Assembly: GCF_033807535.1 (NCBI RefSeq)
Contig: NZ_CP136856.1
Span: 149,001 to 213,000, forward strand
Source: Oceanisphaera sp. IT1-181
Lineage (GTDB): Bacteria; Pseudomonadota; Gammaproteobacteria; Enterobacterales; Aeromonadaceae
Direction of reading: 5' to 3'
DNA length: 64,000 nt
Shown: piece by piece, positions 8,511 to 16,977 of the stretch
Position numbering within the stretch: position 1 is the first letter of the stretch
Layout of the letters: every line of letters starts with the position of its first letter
Notes under the pieces: generated by a model
Seen by the model: the letters and a program-made list of their open reading frames with translations, nothing else
Database searches by the model: none
Told to the model about the DNA's origin: nothing
Program-made: the position numbers and the translations under genes

Positions 8511-9606
8511 TATTTATCTCTGCCACCTGCTTGGCCAGTTTCACTAACTCCTCGCCATTGGCTAGGCCATCAATAAAGCGCTGCGGTATCCCCGATAAGC
8601 CCACTTGTGCGCCGACTAACGCGCCGGTGAGCATGGCGCGGGCCATATTGTGGCCGCCGCCATTAATGGCGTGTAATACCGCTGACTCAAAATCATCGCT
8701 AAAGCGTGCCGCTAAATAATAGGCTGCCGGCACTAGCTGATAAATAGAGCAGGCCATGCCATAAGCTTCTGATACCCGCCAAGCGGGCTCGATGCGCGTC
8801 TCTGAGCTCGCTGCCAAATTAGCCATGAAAGCTGGCGTAAGCAGGGCATCGGCACAACTTAAGTTAGTTTCTGACAAATCGTCCAAATCGAGCTCTTGGT
8901 CAGCGTGGGTAGCAGACGGTAAACAAAAGGGCAGCTCACCTTGATCCACTTGTGCCAGTAATTTATCGCTAAGGGCTGCATCTAACGCGTGACCTTCAAT
9001 AAGTAAGCCCAGCAACCCGTTAAACGCCAAGGTATGCGCTAATACCATCTCATCATCTTGCGTTAGTCGGGTGTTAGCGCAGACGGCCGCGTTTAATAAC
9101 TTAGGCCGGCCCGCATAACAGACGGCAATCCCTAAGGTGCGCTCTAGTGCTTCTGTGTTGTCGGCCGTGCCTGCACATTTTTCCCAAGGTAATTGCAGTT
9201 GCACACGCTTATGCCAAGTTTCGCGTATCGACTGGCTGGTATAACCGCCTGGGCCTTGTTTGGCGCTGCTATCAAGCTTGGTAAAATCTAGCTGCGTAAA
9301 CAAGTCTTGCTCTAAGCGTTGGCAAAAATCAGCTTGTTTGTAACCTTGGTGAGCAATCAGCGAGACTAGGGTTAAGCGTAAAATAACCCCTGATTGCGAC
9401 GGTTCACCGGCCTTCAAGCCTTCGTGATAATGGCCCAGCTTAGGCGTGGTGTAATCATCAATCCAGTCGCCATATTTACGGCGCAGCTCGGCTAAGTCGT
9501 AATACCAATGCGGGCCCACGCCTAAAGCATCGCCAATAAAGGCACCCATAATGGCACCGGCTGCTCGGTCAGTTTGTGTCGTAGGCGATGCGTGATAGTT
9601 AGGCAT
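8497..9606 (-). CDS. ADP-ribosylglycohydrolase-fold protein lacking metal ligands
   Basis: A 369-residue protein of the ADP-ribosylglycohydrolase (DraG/ARH) superfamily. The opening AAGAIMGAFIGDALGVG and the closing NGGG..MARAMLTGALVGAQVG have the family layout. Active members bind two Mg ions through a (T/S)DDT motif and a GGDTD motif. Here those positions read GEPSQSG and GGGHNMA, so the Asp ligands are missing. It is therefore more like the J1-crystallin-type branch and probably does not cleave ADP-ribose in the usual way. Its role is unknown. It is a single gene, and its 3' end overlaps a repeat arm. Confidence 0.8.
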   Translation of the reverse strand: MPNYHASPTTQTDRAAGAIMGAFIGDALGVGPHWYYDLAELRRKYGDWIDDYTTPKLGHYHEGLKAGEPSQSGVILRLTLVSLIAHQGYKQADFCQRLEQDLFTQLDFTKLDSSAKQGPGGYTSQSIRETWHKRVQLQLPWEKCAGTADNTEALERTLGIAVCYAGRPKLLNAAVCANTRLTQDDEMVLAHTLAFNGLLGLLIEGHALDAALSDKLLAQVDQGELPFCLPSATHADQELDLDDLSETNLSCADALLTPAFMANLAASSETRIEPAWRVSEAYGMACSIYQLVPAAYYLAARFSDDFESAVLHAINGGGHNMARAMLTGALVGAQVGLSGIPQRFIDGLANGEELVKLAKQVAEINTCEE

Positions 9607-9775
9607 ATGTGGCTCCTTACTTAGGGAATAGCGAAAGTTTAATTATTATATTGCTCAGCTTATAACGCCATTAATATGACTAAGCTGACCAGCATAATCA
9701 CAGCGATAAATAATAATAAACGGCGAGCCTACTTTAACTTCTTGAATTACTGCGTTTTTATGTTACAAACAATGA

Positions 9776-9866
9776 CCAATCAGGGTCAAGCGAAACCGTT
9801 TCCTGGTGTGACGGCGCGGTGATAGCTGAGCGTGCTAGCCGAGTAGTTCGGCTGTTTTTAAAAAAA
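9776..9866 (+). promoter_or_regulatory. Structured leader ahead of the GGDEF-EAL gene
   Basis: The 391-base gap 9607-9997 contains a GC-rich block from about 9780. It ends in the hairpin agccga-gtagt-tcggct followed by gttttt, which is terminator-like, some 130 bases before the coding region. Pieces (aaacc...gg..gacg, tagccgagtagtt) faintly resemble a class I c-di-GMP riboswitch, but the invariant core GACGCAAAGC is not present. I regard it as a possible attenuator of unknown ligand. Nothing else is recognisable in the gap. Confidence 0.3.
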
Positions 9867-9997
9867 ACGACTGCTATTAACAATATGGCACTGGTGTGAG
9901 AGTCGTATTCACTTGGACTCCGTTGTCGAATAAACTCGTTATTTGCATTTAAGTCTTATTTTCGCACCGAACGTTCAGGATAAAGGGACTTATACTG

Positions 9998-12277
9998 TTG
10001 ATTGTCCATTTTGTGGAACACTCTGCTTTGTTGCTCGCCTTATGCTGGCTGATGACGCTGAATTCTCGTTACTGGGAGCACCATGATAATGCTGCAAAGC
10101 TTGTCAGTGGTGTGCTGCTCGGTATCGCCTGTGTGGTGGGCATGAGCATCGCCATTGAGCTGGAGGCGGGCTGGGTATTTGATGCGCGCAGCGTAATCTT
10201 AAGCATTGCCGCTTTTGTGGGTGGCCCCTTAGTGGCAGGTATTGCCGGGGTGATTGCCGCTGGCTATCGCATTTGGTTGGGTGGTGCTGGCATGAGTGGC
10301 GGCCTGATCGTGATCGCTTTTTCTGTGTTGCTAGGCTTAGTTTATCGCCATTTACAACAGCGCGATAAAGTCGGCAAAGGCATAGTTTCACTGTTTTGTT
10401 TTGGCTTAGTCGTACACACAGCCCTGTTATTGCACTTTGCTTTGCTGCCCATTCCCAATCGGTCCTCCATTGCGTTAGAAATGGGCCTGCCCATGTTGCT
10501 GGTAATGCCGCTGGCCACCGTATGCCTCGGTTGGATGCTCGAGAATATTAAACGCCGTATTCAAGATGAACGAGAACTGCGCATTGCCGCGACGGCATTT
10601 GAAGTTCGCCAAGGCTTGTTAGTCGCAGATGCGCACAATCGTATTCTTAGAATTAATCAGACGTTTACAGACATCACTGGCTATCAGATAGCTGAAGTCG
10701 TGGGCAGAGAAGCCAGCCTGTTGAGATCTGGGCGCCATGAAGCGTCTTTCTATCAAGCCATGTGGCAGCAGCTAGTGGAAGCAGGGCGTTGGCAAGGGGA
10801 GATCTGGAGCCGACGTAAAAATGGTGATGTTTATCCGGGATGGCTGTCGATAAGCGCAGTACGCAGCCCTCAAGGTCAGATCACCCATTATGTGTCCTCA
10901 ATGGAAGATCTTAGTGAGCGTAAGGCCTCGGAAGAGCGTATTCGAGACTTGGCTTTTTTTGATGCATTAACCGGTTTACCTAACCGTAGTTTGCTGCTGG
11001 AGCGCATTCAGCGTGTGATGGATACGGCAAGTCGCAGCGGGCGCTATGGGGCGGTACTGTTTCTTGATTTAAACAGTTTCAAAAGCATTAACGACCTGCA
11101 TGGCCATCACACCGGTGATCAGCTTTTGTGTCAGGTCGCCACTCGTTTGAGTGAGGCTATGTATACCAGTGATACGGTGGCCCGTTTGGGTGCCGATGAA
11201 TTTGTGATCGTGATTGAAAACCTCAGTACCGATCATCAGCACGCTGCCGACCGAGCCGAACAATATGCAAGGCGCATCCATCACCTACTGAGCAAGCCTT
11301 ATACCATTGGGTTACTGGAGTTACGCCGAGGCGCGAGCTTGGGTATTACCTTATTTAAAGACGGCGCTTATTCGGTGGATGAGCTTATCCAGCATGCGGA
11401 GCTGGCGATGCAGCAGAGCAAATCCTCGTTTGAGGAGCGGATACGCTTTTTTGACCCCGCGATGCAGGAGGCGGTGAGCACGCGCTTGTTGCTTGAAGAA
11501 GATATTCGCCGAGGTTTGCAGGCCGAAGAATTTATTCCGCATTTTCAGCCCCAGCTCAATGACCGCGGCCAAGCGACGGGTGCCGAAGTGCTGGCCCGTT
11601 GGGCGCATCCTCAGCGTGGTGTGTTGGCGCCCGGTGTCTTTAGTGAGGTGGCAGAGCAGGCGGGGTTGATTGAGCAGATTGACTTGCAGATGCTACGGCA
11701 AGCTTGCCAACAACTGGCTGTGTGGCAGCGAGAGCCGGATACAGCTGCACTCACCTTGGCTGTTAATCTCAGTGCTCGGTTACTGTATCAACCTAATTTT
11801 GTGGCAACCTTGCTTGAGTTTCTAACGCAATCGGGGGCAGATCCGCATCGGCTGAAACTCGAGCTGACTGAAACTATGTTACTCGATGATATGTCGGCGG
11901 CCATTGCTCGTATGCACGAGCTTAGAGAGCATGGCATCCGTTTTTCGATTGATGATTTTGGTACCGGTTATTCATCATTATCTTACTTACAGAAGCTGCC
12001 GCTGGATCAGTTAAAAATTGACCAATCTTTTGTGCGCGAGCTGCCAGAAAACAGCAGTAGCTTAGCGATTATCAAGGCCATTTGTGCACTGGCCGACAGC
12101 TTGCAGCTAGAAGTGATTGCCGAAGGTGTAGAAACCGAACAGCAATATCATCAGTTATTGGACTTAGACTGTCGGCACTTTCAGGGCTATTTATTTGGCC
12201 GCCCCATGCCATTGGCTGAATTTTCGCACTGGTTAAGTGCTAATCAAACGACCAGCCGGCTTAGCTTGCCTCTTTAA
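9998..12277 (+). CDS. Membrane-bound PAS-GGDEF-EAL c-di-GMP protein
   Basis: A 759-residue inner-membrane signalling protein. Residues 1-185 form a 5TMR-LYT-type membrane sensor (FDARSVILSIAAFVGGP). A PAS domain follows at about 200-305, then GGDEF at about 320-480 and EAL at about 505-745. The GGDEF motif is altered to RLGADEF and the upstream inhibitory site is YTSD instead of RxxD. The EAL domain keeps EVLAR, ELTETML, DDFGTGYSSL, KIDQSF and AEGVE. I infer that it acts mainly as a c-di-GMP phosphodiesterase. The start is an unusual TTG preceded by aaaggga; a downstream GTG is an alternative. Confidence 0.9.
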   Translation: MIVHFVEHSALLLALCWLMTLNSRYWEHHDNAAKLVSGVLLGIACVVGMSIAIELEAGWVFDARSVILSIAAFVGGPLVAGIAGVIAAGYRIWLGGAGMSGGLIVIAFSVLLGLVYRHLQQRDKVGKGIVSLFCFGLVVHTALLLHFALLPIPNRSSIALEMGLPMLLVMPLATVCLGWMLENIKRRIQDERELRIAATAFEVRQGLLVADAHNRILRINQTFTDITGYQIAEVVGREASLLRSGRHEASFYQAMWQQLVEAGRWQGEIWSRRKNGDVYPGWLSISAVRSPQGQITHYVSSMEDLSERKASEERIRDLAFFDALTGLPNRSLLLERIQRVMDTASRSGRYGAVLFLDLNSFKSINDLHGHHTGDQLLCQVATRLSEAMYTSDTVARLGADEFVIVIENLSTDHQHAADRAEQYARRIHHLLSKPYTIGLLELRRGASLGITLFKDGAYSVDELIQHAELAMQQSKSSFEERIRFFDPAMQEAVSTRLLLEEDIRRGLQAEEFIPHFQPQLNDRGQATGAEVLARWAHPQRGVLAPGVFSEVAEQAGLIEQIDLQMLRQACQQLAVWQREPDTAALTLAVNLSARLLYQPNFVATLLEFLTQSGADPHRLKLELTETMLLDDMSAAIARMHELREHGIRFSIDDFGTGYSSLSYLQKLPLDQLKIDQSFVRELPENSSSLAIIKAICALADSLQLEVIAEGVETEQQYHQLLDLDCRHFQGYLFGRPMPLAEFSHWLSANQTTSRLSLPL

Positions 12278-12285
12278 GTGAGAAG

Positions 12286-12309
12286 AATGCCTCACGCTCA
12301 GGCATTTTT
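12286..12309 (+). terminator. Terminator after the GGDEF-EAL gene
   Basis: The stem aatgcct / aggcatt with an 8-base-class loop runs into five T residues. It overlaps the end of the convergent glycosyltransferase gene. Confidence 0.65.
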
Positions 12310-13536
12310 AGCGGCAATCCACTGCGACATATACTTGGTGCTCATCATGCTGTGATGACGCAGCATACTGCCGGTAAAGTTGGCTAAGCGGTGCGCATCA
12401 AGTTGGCCTGCGATCTCCGTAATACGGTTAATTAACTGCTCGCCTAATTGCTCACCATCATAGCGTTGTTTTAAGAGTGCTGTGCCTTGCCGCTGCGCTT
12501 GCTGCCAGCGCACTTCATCTTGATACAAAGCCACGGCCGCATCTGCAAACGCTTGTGCGCCTTCTGCATCCATGCCAACTTCTACAATGGCGCCCGGCCA
12601 TGTCAGCTCACCGTGCATGCCCTCACTGCCAATGGTGGTGGTGATACTTGGCGTTTGCATAATCATGGCGTCCAATAACTTACCCTTAATACCGGCACCA
12701 AAGCGCAAGGGTGCTAAGCAAACCCGTGCTTGCTCCATCACTACAAATGCATCATCTGCCCAGCCTTTAATTAAAAAGCCTGTTTTAGGATTATGTAAGG
12801 CGGTGGCTTTGGGCGGCGGGTAAGAGCCGTAAATGTGCAGCTCGGCCTCTGGCAATTGCTGGCGGATCAGCGGCCAAATTTGCTGTAAATAGAGCACCGC
12901 ATCCCAGTTGGGAGCGTGGCGAAAGTTGCCTATGGTCATGAAATGCTGGCGCTCATTAAAGCCCAGCGTTTGTGTTGGCAATTGGGCTAAATCCACCATA
13001 AAAGGCAGATGTTGCAGTAAGTGGGCATCGACCTTGAAGGTGTCTTGCAGCAGCTGCATTTCAAAATCTGAGATAATCAGCGACAGATCGCAGCGTAAAA
13101 TGGCGGCAATTTCACGCTTGGCAATATCGCTAAATAAGTCGGCAGTGGTCATCTCGCGATTAGCTTTATGGGCCTGATGGCGGGCATGGCGTAAGCACTG
13201 TAAGTCTTCGGTATCGAGAATACGTAGCGCATTAGGGCAGTGTTTTTCTACTCGCCAGCCAAATTGTTCTTCCATCATAAAGCGGTCAAACATGACGATA
13301 TCAGGTGCGTACTGGGCGATATAAGAGTCAAAACTGTCGCAATTGAGCACTATGCTTTGGCTGCTAATACCCTCAGCTGCCAGATCTATCATATGCTCGG
13401 TGCGCTGCGCTGGCGTAGCAAACTCCACCTGCCAGCCTTGTTGCTTATAAAGCTGCAGTATCGACAGCATATGGCTGCCCGCCGCCGACGAGTTAGGCTC
13501 TGGCCACACATAGCCAATCACCAATACTTTTTTCAT
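12298..13536 (-). CDS. GT4-type glycosyltransferase
   Basis: A 412-residue cytoplasmic glycosyltransferase of the GT-B fold. The N-terminal domain begins KKVLVIGYVWPEPNSSAAGSH, the typical glycine-containing first loop. The C-terminal domain has MTIGNFRHAPNWDAV, ELHIYGSYPPP, GFLIKGWADD, CLAPLRFGAGIKGKLLDAM and TTTIGSEGM, matching the donor-binding half of glycosyl transferases group 1. The E-x7-E motif is replaced by the FGAGIKGKLLDAM pattern common in this subgroup. The sugar and acceptor are unknown. It lies next to manC on the same strand, which makes a mannose-type donor plausible but unproven. Confidence 0.85.
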   Translation of the reverse strand: MKKVLVIGYVWPEPNSSAAGSHMLSILQLYKQQGWQVEFATPAQRTEHMIDLAAEGISSQSIVLNCDSFDSYIAQYAPDIVMFDRFMMEEQFGWRVEKHCPNALRILDTEDLQCLRHARHQAHKANREMTTADLFSDIAKREIAAILRCDLSLIISDFEMQLLQDTFKVDAHLLQHLPFMVDLAQLPTQTLGFNERQHFMTIGNFRHAPNWDAVLYLQQIWPLIRQQLPEAELHIYGSYPPPKATALHNPKTGFLIKGWADDAFVVMEQARVCLAPLRFGAGIKGKLLDAMIMQTPSITTTIGSEGMHGELTWPGAIVEVGMDAEGAQAFADAAVALYQDEVRWQQAQRQGTALLKQRYDGEQLGEQLINRITEIAGQLDAHRLANFTGSMLRHHSMMSTKYMSQWIAAKNA

Positions 13537-13578
13537 TGCTTGCCTTCTTTATTTAGCTGAATTCAAAAGATAAAAAAC

Positions 13579-13640
13579 CTATTTTTGCCACGGAAGAACA
13601 CGGAATCCACGGAAAAATAGTGATCAGATCTGGAAGGGAC
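13579..13640. repeat. Partial copy of the gccacgga element
   Basis: The sequence atttttgccacggaagaaca, then cggaatccacgga and gatcagatctg, matches the complement of the right half of the element at 5071-5173. The rest of the 302-base gap up to 13838 has an imperfect hairpin (acggatgtaggga...tgcaatccgt) and a gccgtaagcgataagcc string, with no gene. Confidence 0.5.
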
Positions 13641-13838
13641 CTTAATGGTAAAAGCTAATCAGCGGCGCCGGTTCACATATTGCACGGATGTAGGGATTTT
13701 TTAAGCCCTGCAATCCGTCATCGCCGGATCTGCTGCACATTCTACCTCGGACAATGCGTGGGTTTGGGTGTTATCTCTTAAGCCGTAAGCGATAAGCCAA
13801 AGCCCGACGCTATTTGTTCTTGGCGTATGGCGGACAGC

Positions 13839-15329
13839 TTAAAGCGTCCCGCGCTCGGTTCTGCCGTAACTATCACTAAAGCGCACTATGTCGTCTTCCC
13901 CTAAATAAGCGCCCGACTGCACTTCTATTAGCTCTAAGGGCAGCTTGCCCGGGTTTTCTAGCGCATGCAGCTGACCCACGGGAATATACACCGACTGATT
14001 TTCACTGACCAACCGTACCTCATCGCCCAGAGTGACGCGGGCCGTGCCACTCACCACTACCCAATGCTCGGCTCGGTGATGATGTAATTGCAGTGACAAA
14101 CGTGCGCCCGGATTCACGGTAATGCGCTTTACCTGATAGCGATCGCCACTGTCTATGGCATCAAACTTACCCCAAGGGCGATGGCATTCGCGATGCATAA
14201 TGTGCTCGGTTCGGCCAGCTGCCGCCAGCCGTGCCACTAGTTGTTTAACCTCTTGCTCACGATCTTTATGAGCTACCAACACAGCGTCTTTGGTTTCTAT
14301 AATCACCAAATCCTGCACGCCTAACGCCGCCACTAAGCGATGCTCGGCCATGACCAAGCTGTTACTGATCTGCTCGGTTAACACATCGCCGCGCAAGGTA
14401 TTACCTTGTGCATCAGGAGTGAGTTGCTCAGCCAAAGCCGACCAAGAGCCCACATCGCTCCAACCGGCGGCCAGGGCCACCATGGCTGCCTCTGAGGTGT
14501 GCTCCATCACGCCGTAATCGACAGAAATATCAGGGCTGGCGGCAAATGAGCTGACATCTAGGCGGATAAAATCCAAGTCGCGCTCACTCTTGGCCAGCGC
14601 CGCCCGACATGCGGCCAGTACCTCTGGCTGCCAGCGGGCTAATTCGCTCAGATAACGGCTGGCTTGCATCATAAATATACCGCTATTCCAGTCATAGTTA
14701 CCGTCCGCCACATAGCCATCGGCGGTGGCTTGGTCTGGTTTTTCCACAAACTGCTCCACCACAAACCCAGCAGTGTTGGCAATGGGCGCCCCGCGACGCA
14801 GATACCCATAACCGGTTTCGGCGTGGGTAGGTGTAATGCCAAAGGTGACCAGTTTACCTGCTTGAGCCAAGGGCAATGCCGCCTTGATTGCCGCTTGAAA
14901 GGCGGGCACATCAGAGATGGCATGATCGGCGGGCAGCGCCAGTATGATGGCATCTGTGTCAGTCACCGTAGGGCTAGCGCCAGTTTCACTCAGCATAGCG
15001 ACAGCGGTTTGCTCGGCATATAAGGCGGCTACGGCCAGCGCGGGTGCGGTATTGCGTCCCATAGGTTCGAGCATAATTTGCGCCGCTGTGAGCGACTGCG
15101 GATGAGCTTGAGCCAGTTGGCGCAACTGCTCGGCGGCTAAAAAACGGTGATCTTCATGGCAAATGACCAAGGGCAGCTGCGTGGCTAACCCCTGTAAGCG
15201 CAGCAGTGTGGCTTGCAACAAAGACCAGTCTGTATCCAGCAGCGTTAAAAACTGCTTGGGATGTTGCTGGCGCGACAGGGGCCACAGGCGGGAGCCATGG
15301 CCGCCCGCCATGATAATCGGAAATAACAT
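13839..15329 (-). CDS. manC: Mannose-1-phosphate guanylyltransferase / mannose-6-phosphate isomerase
   Basis: A 496-residue bifunctional type II enzyme that makes GDP-mannose. The N-terminal nucleotidyltransferase domain has PIIMAGGHGSRLWPLSR near residue 4 and the sugar-phosphate motif VEQFVEKPDQ. The C-terminal cupin isomerase domain (from about residue 350) has HRPWGKFDAIDSGDRYQVKR and LQLHHHRAEHWVVVSGTA with its metal-binding His residues. I start at MLFPIIMAGG, as in homologues. A longer in-frame extension of 15 codons lacks similarity. Here it stands without manB or gmd and next to a single glycosyltransferase gene, so the GDP-mannose-using pathway must be partly encoded elsewhere. Confidence 0.93.
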   Translation of the reverse strand: MLFPIIMAGGHGSRLWPLSRQQHPKQFLTLLDTDWSLLQATLLRLQGLATQLPLVICHEDHRFLAAEQLRQLAQAHPQSLTAAQIMLEPMGRNTAPALAVAALYAEQTAVAMLSETGASPTVTDTDAIILALPADHAISDVPAFQAAIKAALPLAQAGKLVTFGITPTHAETGYGYLRRGAPIANTAGFVVEQFVEKPDQATADGYVADGNYDWNSGIFMMQASRYLSELARWQPEVLAACRAALAKSERDLDFIRLDVSSFAASPDISVDYGVMEHTSEAAMVALAAGWSDVGSWSALAEQLTPDAQGNTLRGDVLTEQISNSLVMAEHRLVAALGVQDLVIIETKDAVLVAHKDREQEVKQLVARLAAAGRTEHIMHRECHRPWGKFDAIDSGDRYQVKRITVNPGARLSLQLHHHRAEHWVVVSGTARVTLGDEVRLVSENQSVYIPVGQLHALENPGKLPLELIEVQSGAYLGEDDIVRFSDSYGRTERGTL

Positions 15330-15385
15330 ACAGACTCTTTTGCTGATAAATGGAAATTGCGCTGTAGCCGCCACTTTTGCTCACT

Positions 15386-15597
15386 TGTAGCCGGTCGTCT
15401 CTTTAGTAAAGAGGACTTCGCCGGTTCTGCGTAGTAAAATGGGTTTGCACTTAAACACAGACCGAGCCGAATAAATTGGCTCCTACAAAATAATCGTCTC
15501 TTGTAGCCGCCAATTTATTCGGCGGGACAGCGTAGCTGGCGATTTTTAGAGAACAAACCGTGCCGAATACTCTTTGCTTAAAATAGGGGTATCTACA
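15386..15597. repeat. Tandem pair of REPIN-like units (copy B)
   Basis: Units 15386-15487 and 15502-15597 each start TGTAGCCG and end CTACA. The first ends ccgaataaattggct-cctaca and the second ccgaatactctttg...atctaca, the same order as the pair at 4653-4892. Another partial tgtagccgcca occurs at 15363. The two sites therefore share a two-unit arrangement of about 230 bases. This explains most of the 301-base gap between manC and rsuA. Confidence 0.7.
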
Positions 15598-15630
15598 AGG
15601 TCAAGAAAGCCTAATCCGTTGACGTATAGC

Positions 15631-16326
15631 CTACGGCTGACCGCTAGTACTCATCACTTCCTCTGCCGTTAAATGACGCCATTCGCCTACTGGTACATCT
15701 AAGCGCAGCTGATCAATTTGTTCACGATGCAGGCTCACTACTTTATTACCCACGGCGGCAAACATACGTTTCACTTGATGAAAGCGGCCCTCAACAATGG
15801 TGAGCAGCACCTCGGTGGGTGTCACCGACTCTAATTGAGCCGGCAAGGTGAGCTTAGCTTCACCTTGTAAGCGAATACCTTGGTTAAACAGCTGAGCGGT
15901 GTCTGGGGTCAGTGAGTCTCTGAGTGTCACCCGATACACCTTATTACAGCCGCTATCTGGATGTGTAATGTGATAAGACCAGCGCCCGTCGTCTGTGAGC
16001 AGCACCAAGCCGGTGGTATCCGCATCCAGACGGCCGACGATATGCAGATCATCGGCTCGGTCGATATCCAGCCGATGAAACAGCGACGGATAGACACCAT
16101 CCACGTTCGAGCACAGGGTGCCGGCTGGCTTGTGCATCATGAGGTAACGGGAGGGCCGGGCGACCAGCCGCCGTCCGGCCAGAGTAATCAGGTTGTTTTC
16201 ATGTACCTGGGTCGCCTCATTGGTCACTATTTCACCGTTGACGATAATCTCGCCGGCATGGATGACGCGTCTGGCCTCGGTTCGGCTCAGCTCGGTACTC
16301 TTGCAGATGAATTTATCGAGGCGCAT
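15631..16326 (-). CDS. rsuA: 16S rRNA pseudouridine(516) synthase
   Basis: RsuA isomerises U516 of 16S rRNA to pseudouridine during small-subunit assembly. The protein has 231 residues, the same as E. coli RsuA. An S4 RNA-binding domain comes first (MRLDKFICKSTELSRTEARR). The catalytic loop is GRLDADTTGLVLLTDDG, with the nucleophilic Asp in RLD. The later VEGRFHQVKRMFAAVGN block is diagnostic of the RsuA/RluB/E/F group. I chose the ATG that gives MRLDKFI; the frame stays open seven codons further upstream. The gene is not obviously in an operon. Confidence 0.93.
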   Translation of the reverse strand: MRLDKFICKSTELSRTEARRVIHAGEIIVNGEIVTNEATQVHENNLITLAGRRLVARPSRYLMMHKPAGTLCSNVDGVYPSLFHRLDIDRADDLHIVGRLDADTTGLVLLTDDGRWSYHITHPDSGCNKVYRVTLRDSLTPDTAQLFNQGIRLQGEAKLTLPAQLESVTPTEVLLTIVEGRFHQVKRMFAAVGNKVVSLHREQIDQLRLDVPVGEWRHLTAEEVMSTSGQP

Positions 16327-16419
16327 GGCAAACCCGGCTGGTGGCAAAGAACGCCATTATCGCACAGCTGCACACCCGGGGTCAGTCAGAGAACTCGGCG
16401 CTGGTCTTGGCGCCGACAT

Positions 16420-16839
16420 TCAGATTAACGACTTTTCCATGGACAGGTGCGGGATCCCGGCATCCATAAACTCGTCACCATAGGGGGTGAAGCCCAGCTT
16501 GGCATAGAAGTCGACGGCGTGGGTTTGCGCGCCCAGATATACCCGCGGATAACTCAGGCGAGTGGCCTCGGCGATCAGCGCCTGTACCACTTTGGCACCC
16601 AGCCCCAAGCCCCGATAGTGGCGCAAAATAGCGATGCGACCAATATGGCCATCGTCCAACATGCGGCCCGTGCCTACATATTGGCCGTCCACCACCGCCA
16701 GCACTTGCATGGCAGAGGCATCCAGACCGTCGAACTCCAGCTCGGGTAACACCCCCTGTTCTTGTATGAATACCGCCTCGCGAATAGCGCGAATGTGTGG
16801 CTGATGTTCGGTGTCGAAGGGGGCTATGGTGACGGTCAT
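16420..16839 (-). CDS. GNAT-family N-acetyltransferase
   Basis: A 139-residue cytoplasmic protein with the GNAT fold. The acetyl-CoA pyrophosphate loop is RHYRGLGLGAKV (RxxGxG/A) near residue 80, preceded by the strand IGRIAIL. The end VYLGAQTHAVDFYAKLGF is the usual last helix and strand. The N-terminal REAVFIQEQGV resembles the ElaA/YjcF-like subgroup. The acceptor is unknown. GGAG precedes the chosen ATG; a longer frame upstream lacks a ribosome site. Just upstream lies a coding-like remnant and the AT-rich lyase gene. Confidence 0.88.
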   Translation of the reverse strand: MTVTIAPFDTEHQPHIRAIREAVFIQEQGVLPELEFDGLDASAMQVLAVVDGQYVGTGRMLDDGHIGRIAILRHYRGLGLGAKVVQALIAEATRLSYPRVYLGAQTHAVDFYAKLGFTPYGDEFMDAGIPHLSMEKSLI

Positions 16840-16871
16840 GAGGGCTCCAGGTGCAAGGGGAAAGGCGTATT

Positions 16872-16976
16872 TTACACCGAATGCGGCCAAGTGGCAGAGG
16901 TTTGCCTCGGATCCAGCTGCAAGGCCAGCTCTCTGGCCAGCCGAAGCAAGTCGTCGGCGTCGGTCAACAGACCCTA
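16872..16976 (-). pseudogene. Coding-like 3' remnant between the lyase and GNAT genes
   Basis: On the minus strand an open frame of about 34 codons reads TDADDLLRLARELALQLDPR... and ends TWPHSV-stop, 33 bases before the GNAT start. The amphipathic Leu/Ala/Glu composition and codon choice look like the C-terminus of a real protein. An in-frame TAG stands right where the AT-rich lyase gene ends, and there is no ribosome site. I read it as the surviving end of a gene interrupted by arrival of the lyase segment. A short unknown protein from a TTG start is the alternative. Confidence 0.35.
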
Positions 16977-16977
16977 A

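Noticed and set aside
9776..9866. Calling the leader a class I c-di-GMP riboswitch outright
   Set aside because: The invariant GACGCAAAGC core is not there; the partial similarities are too weak for a named riboswitch.
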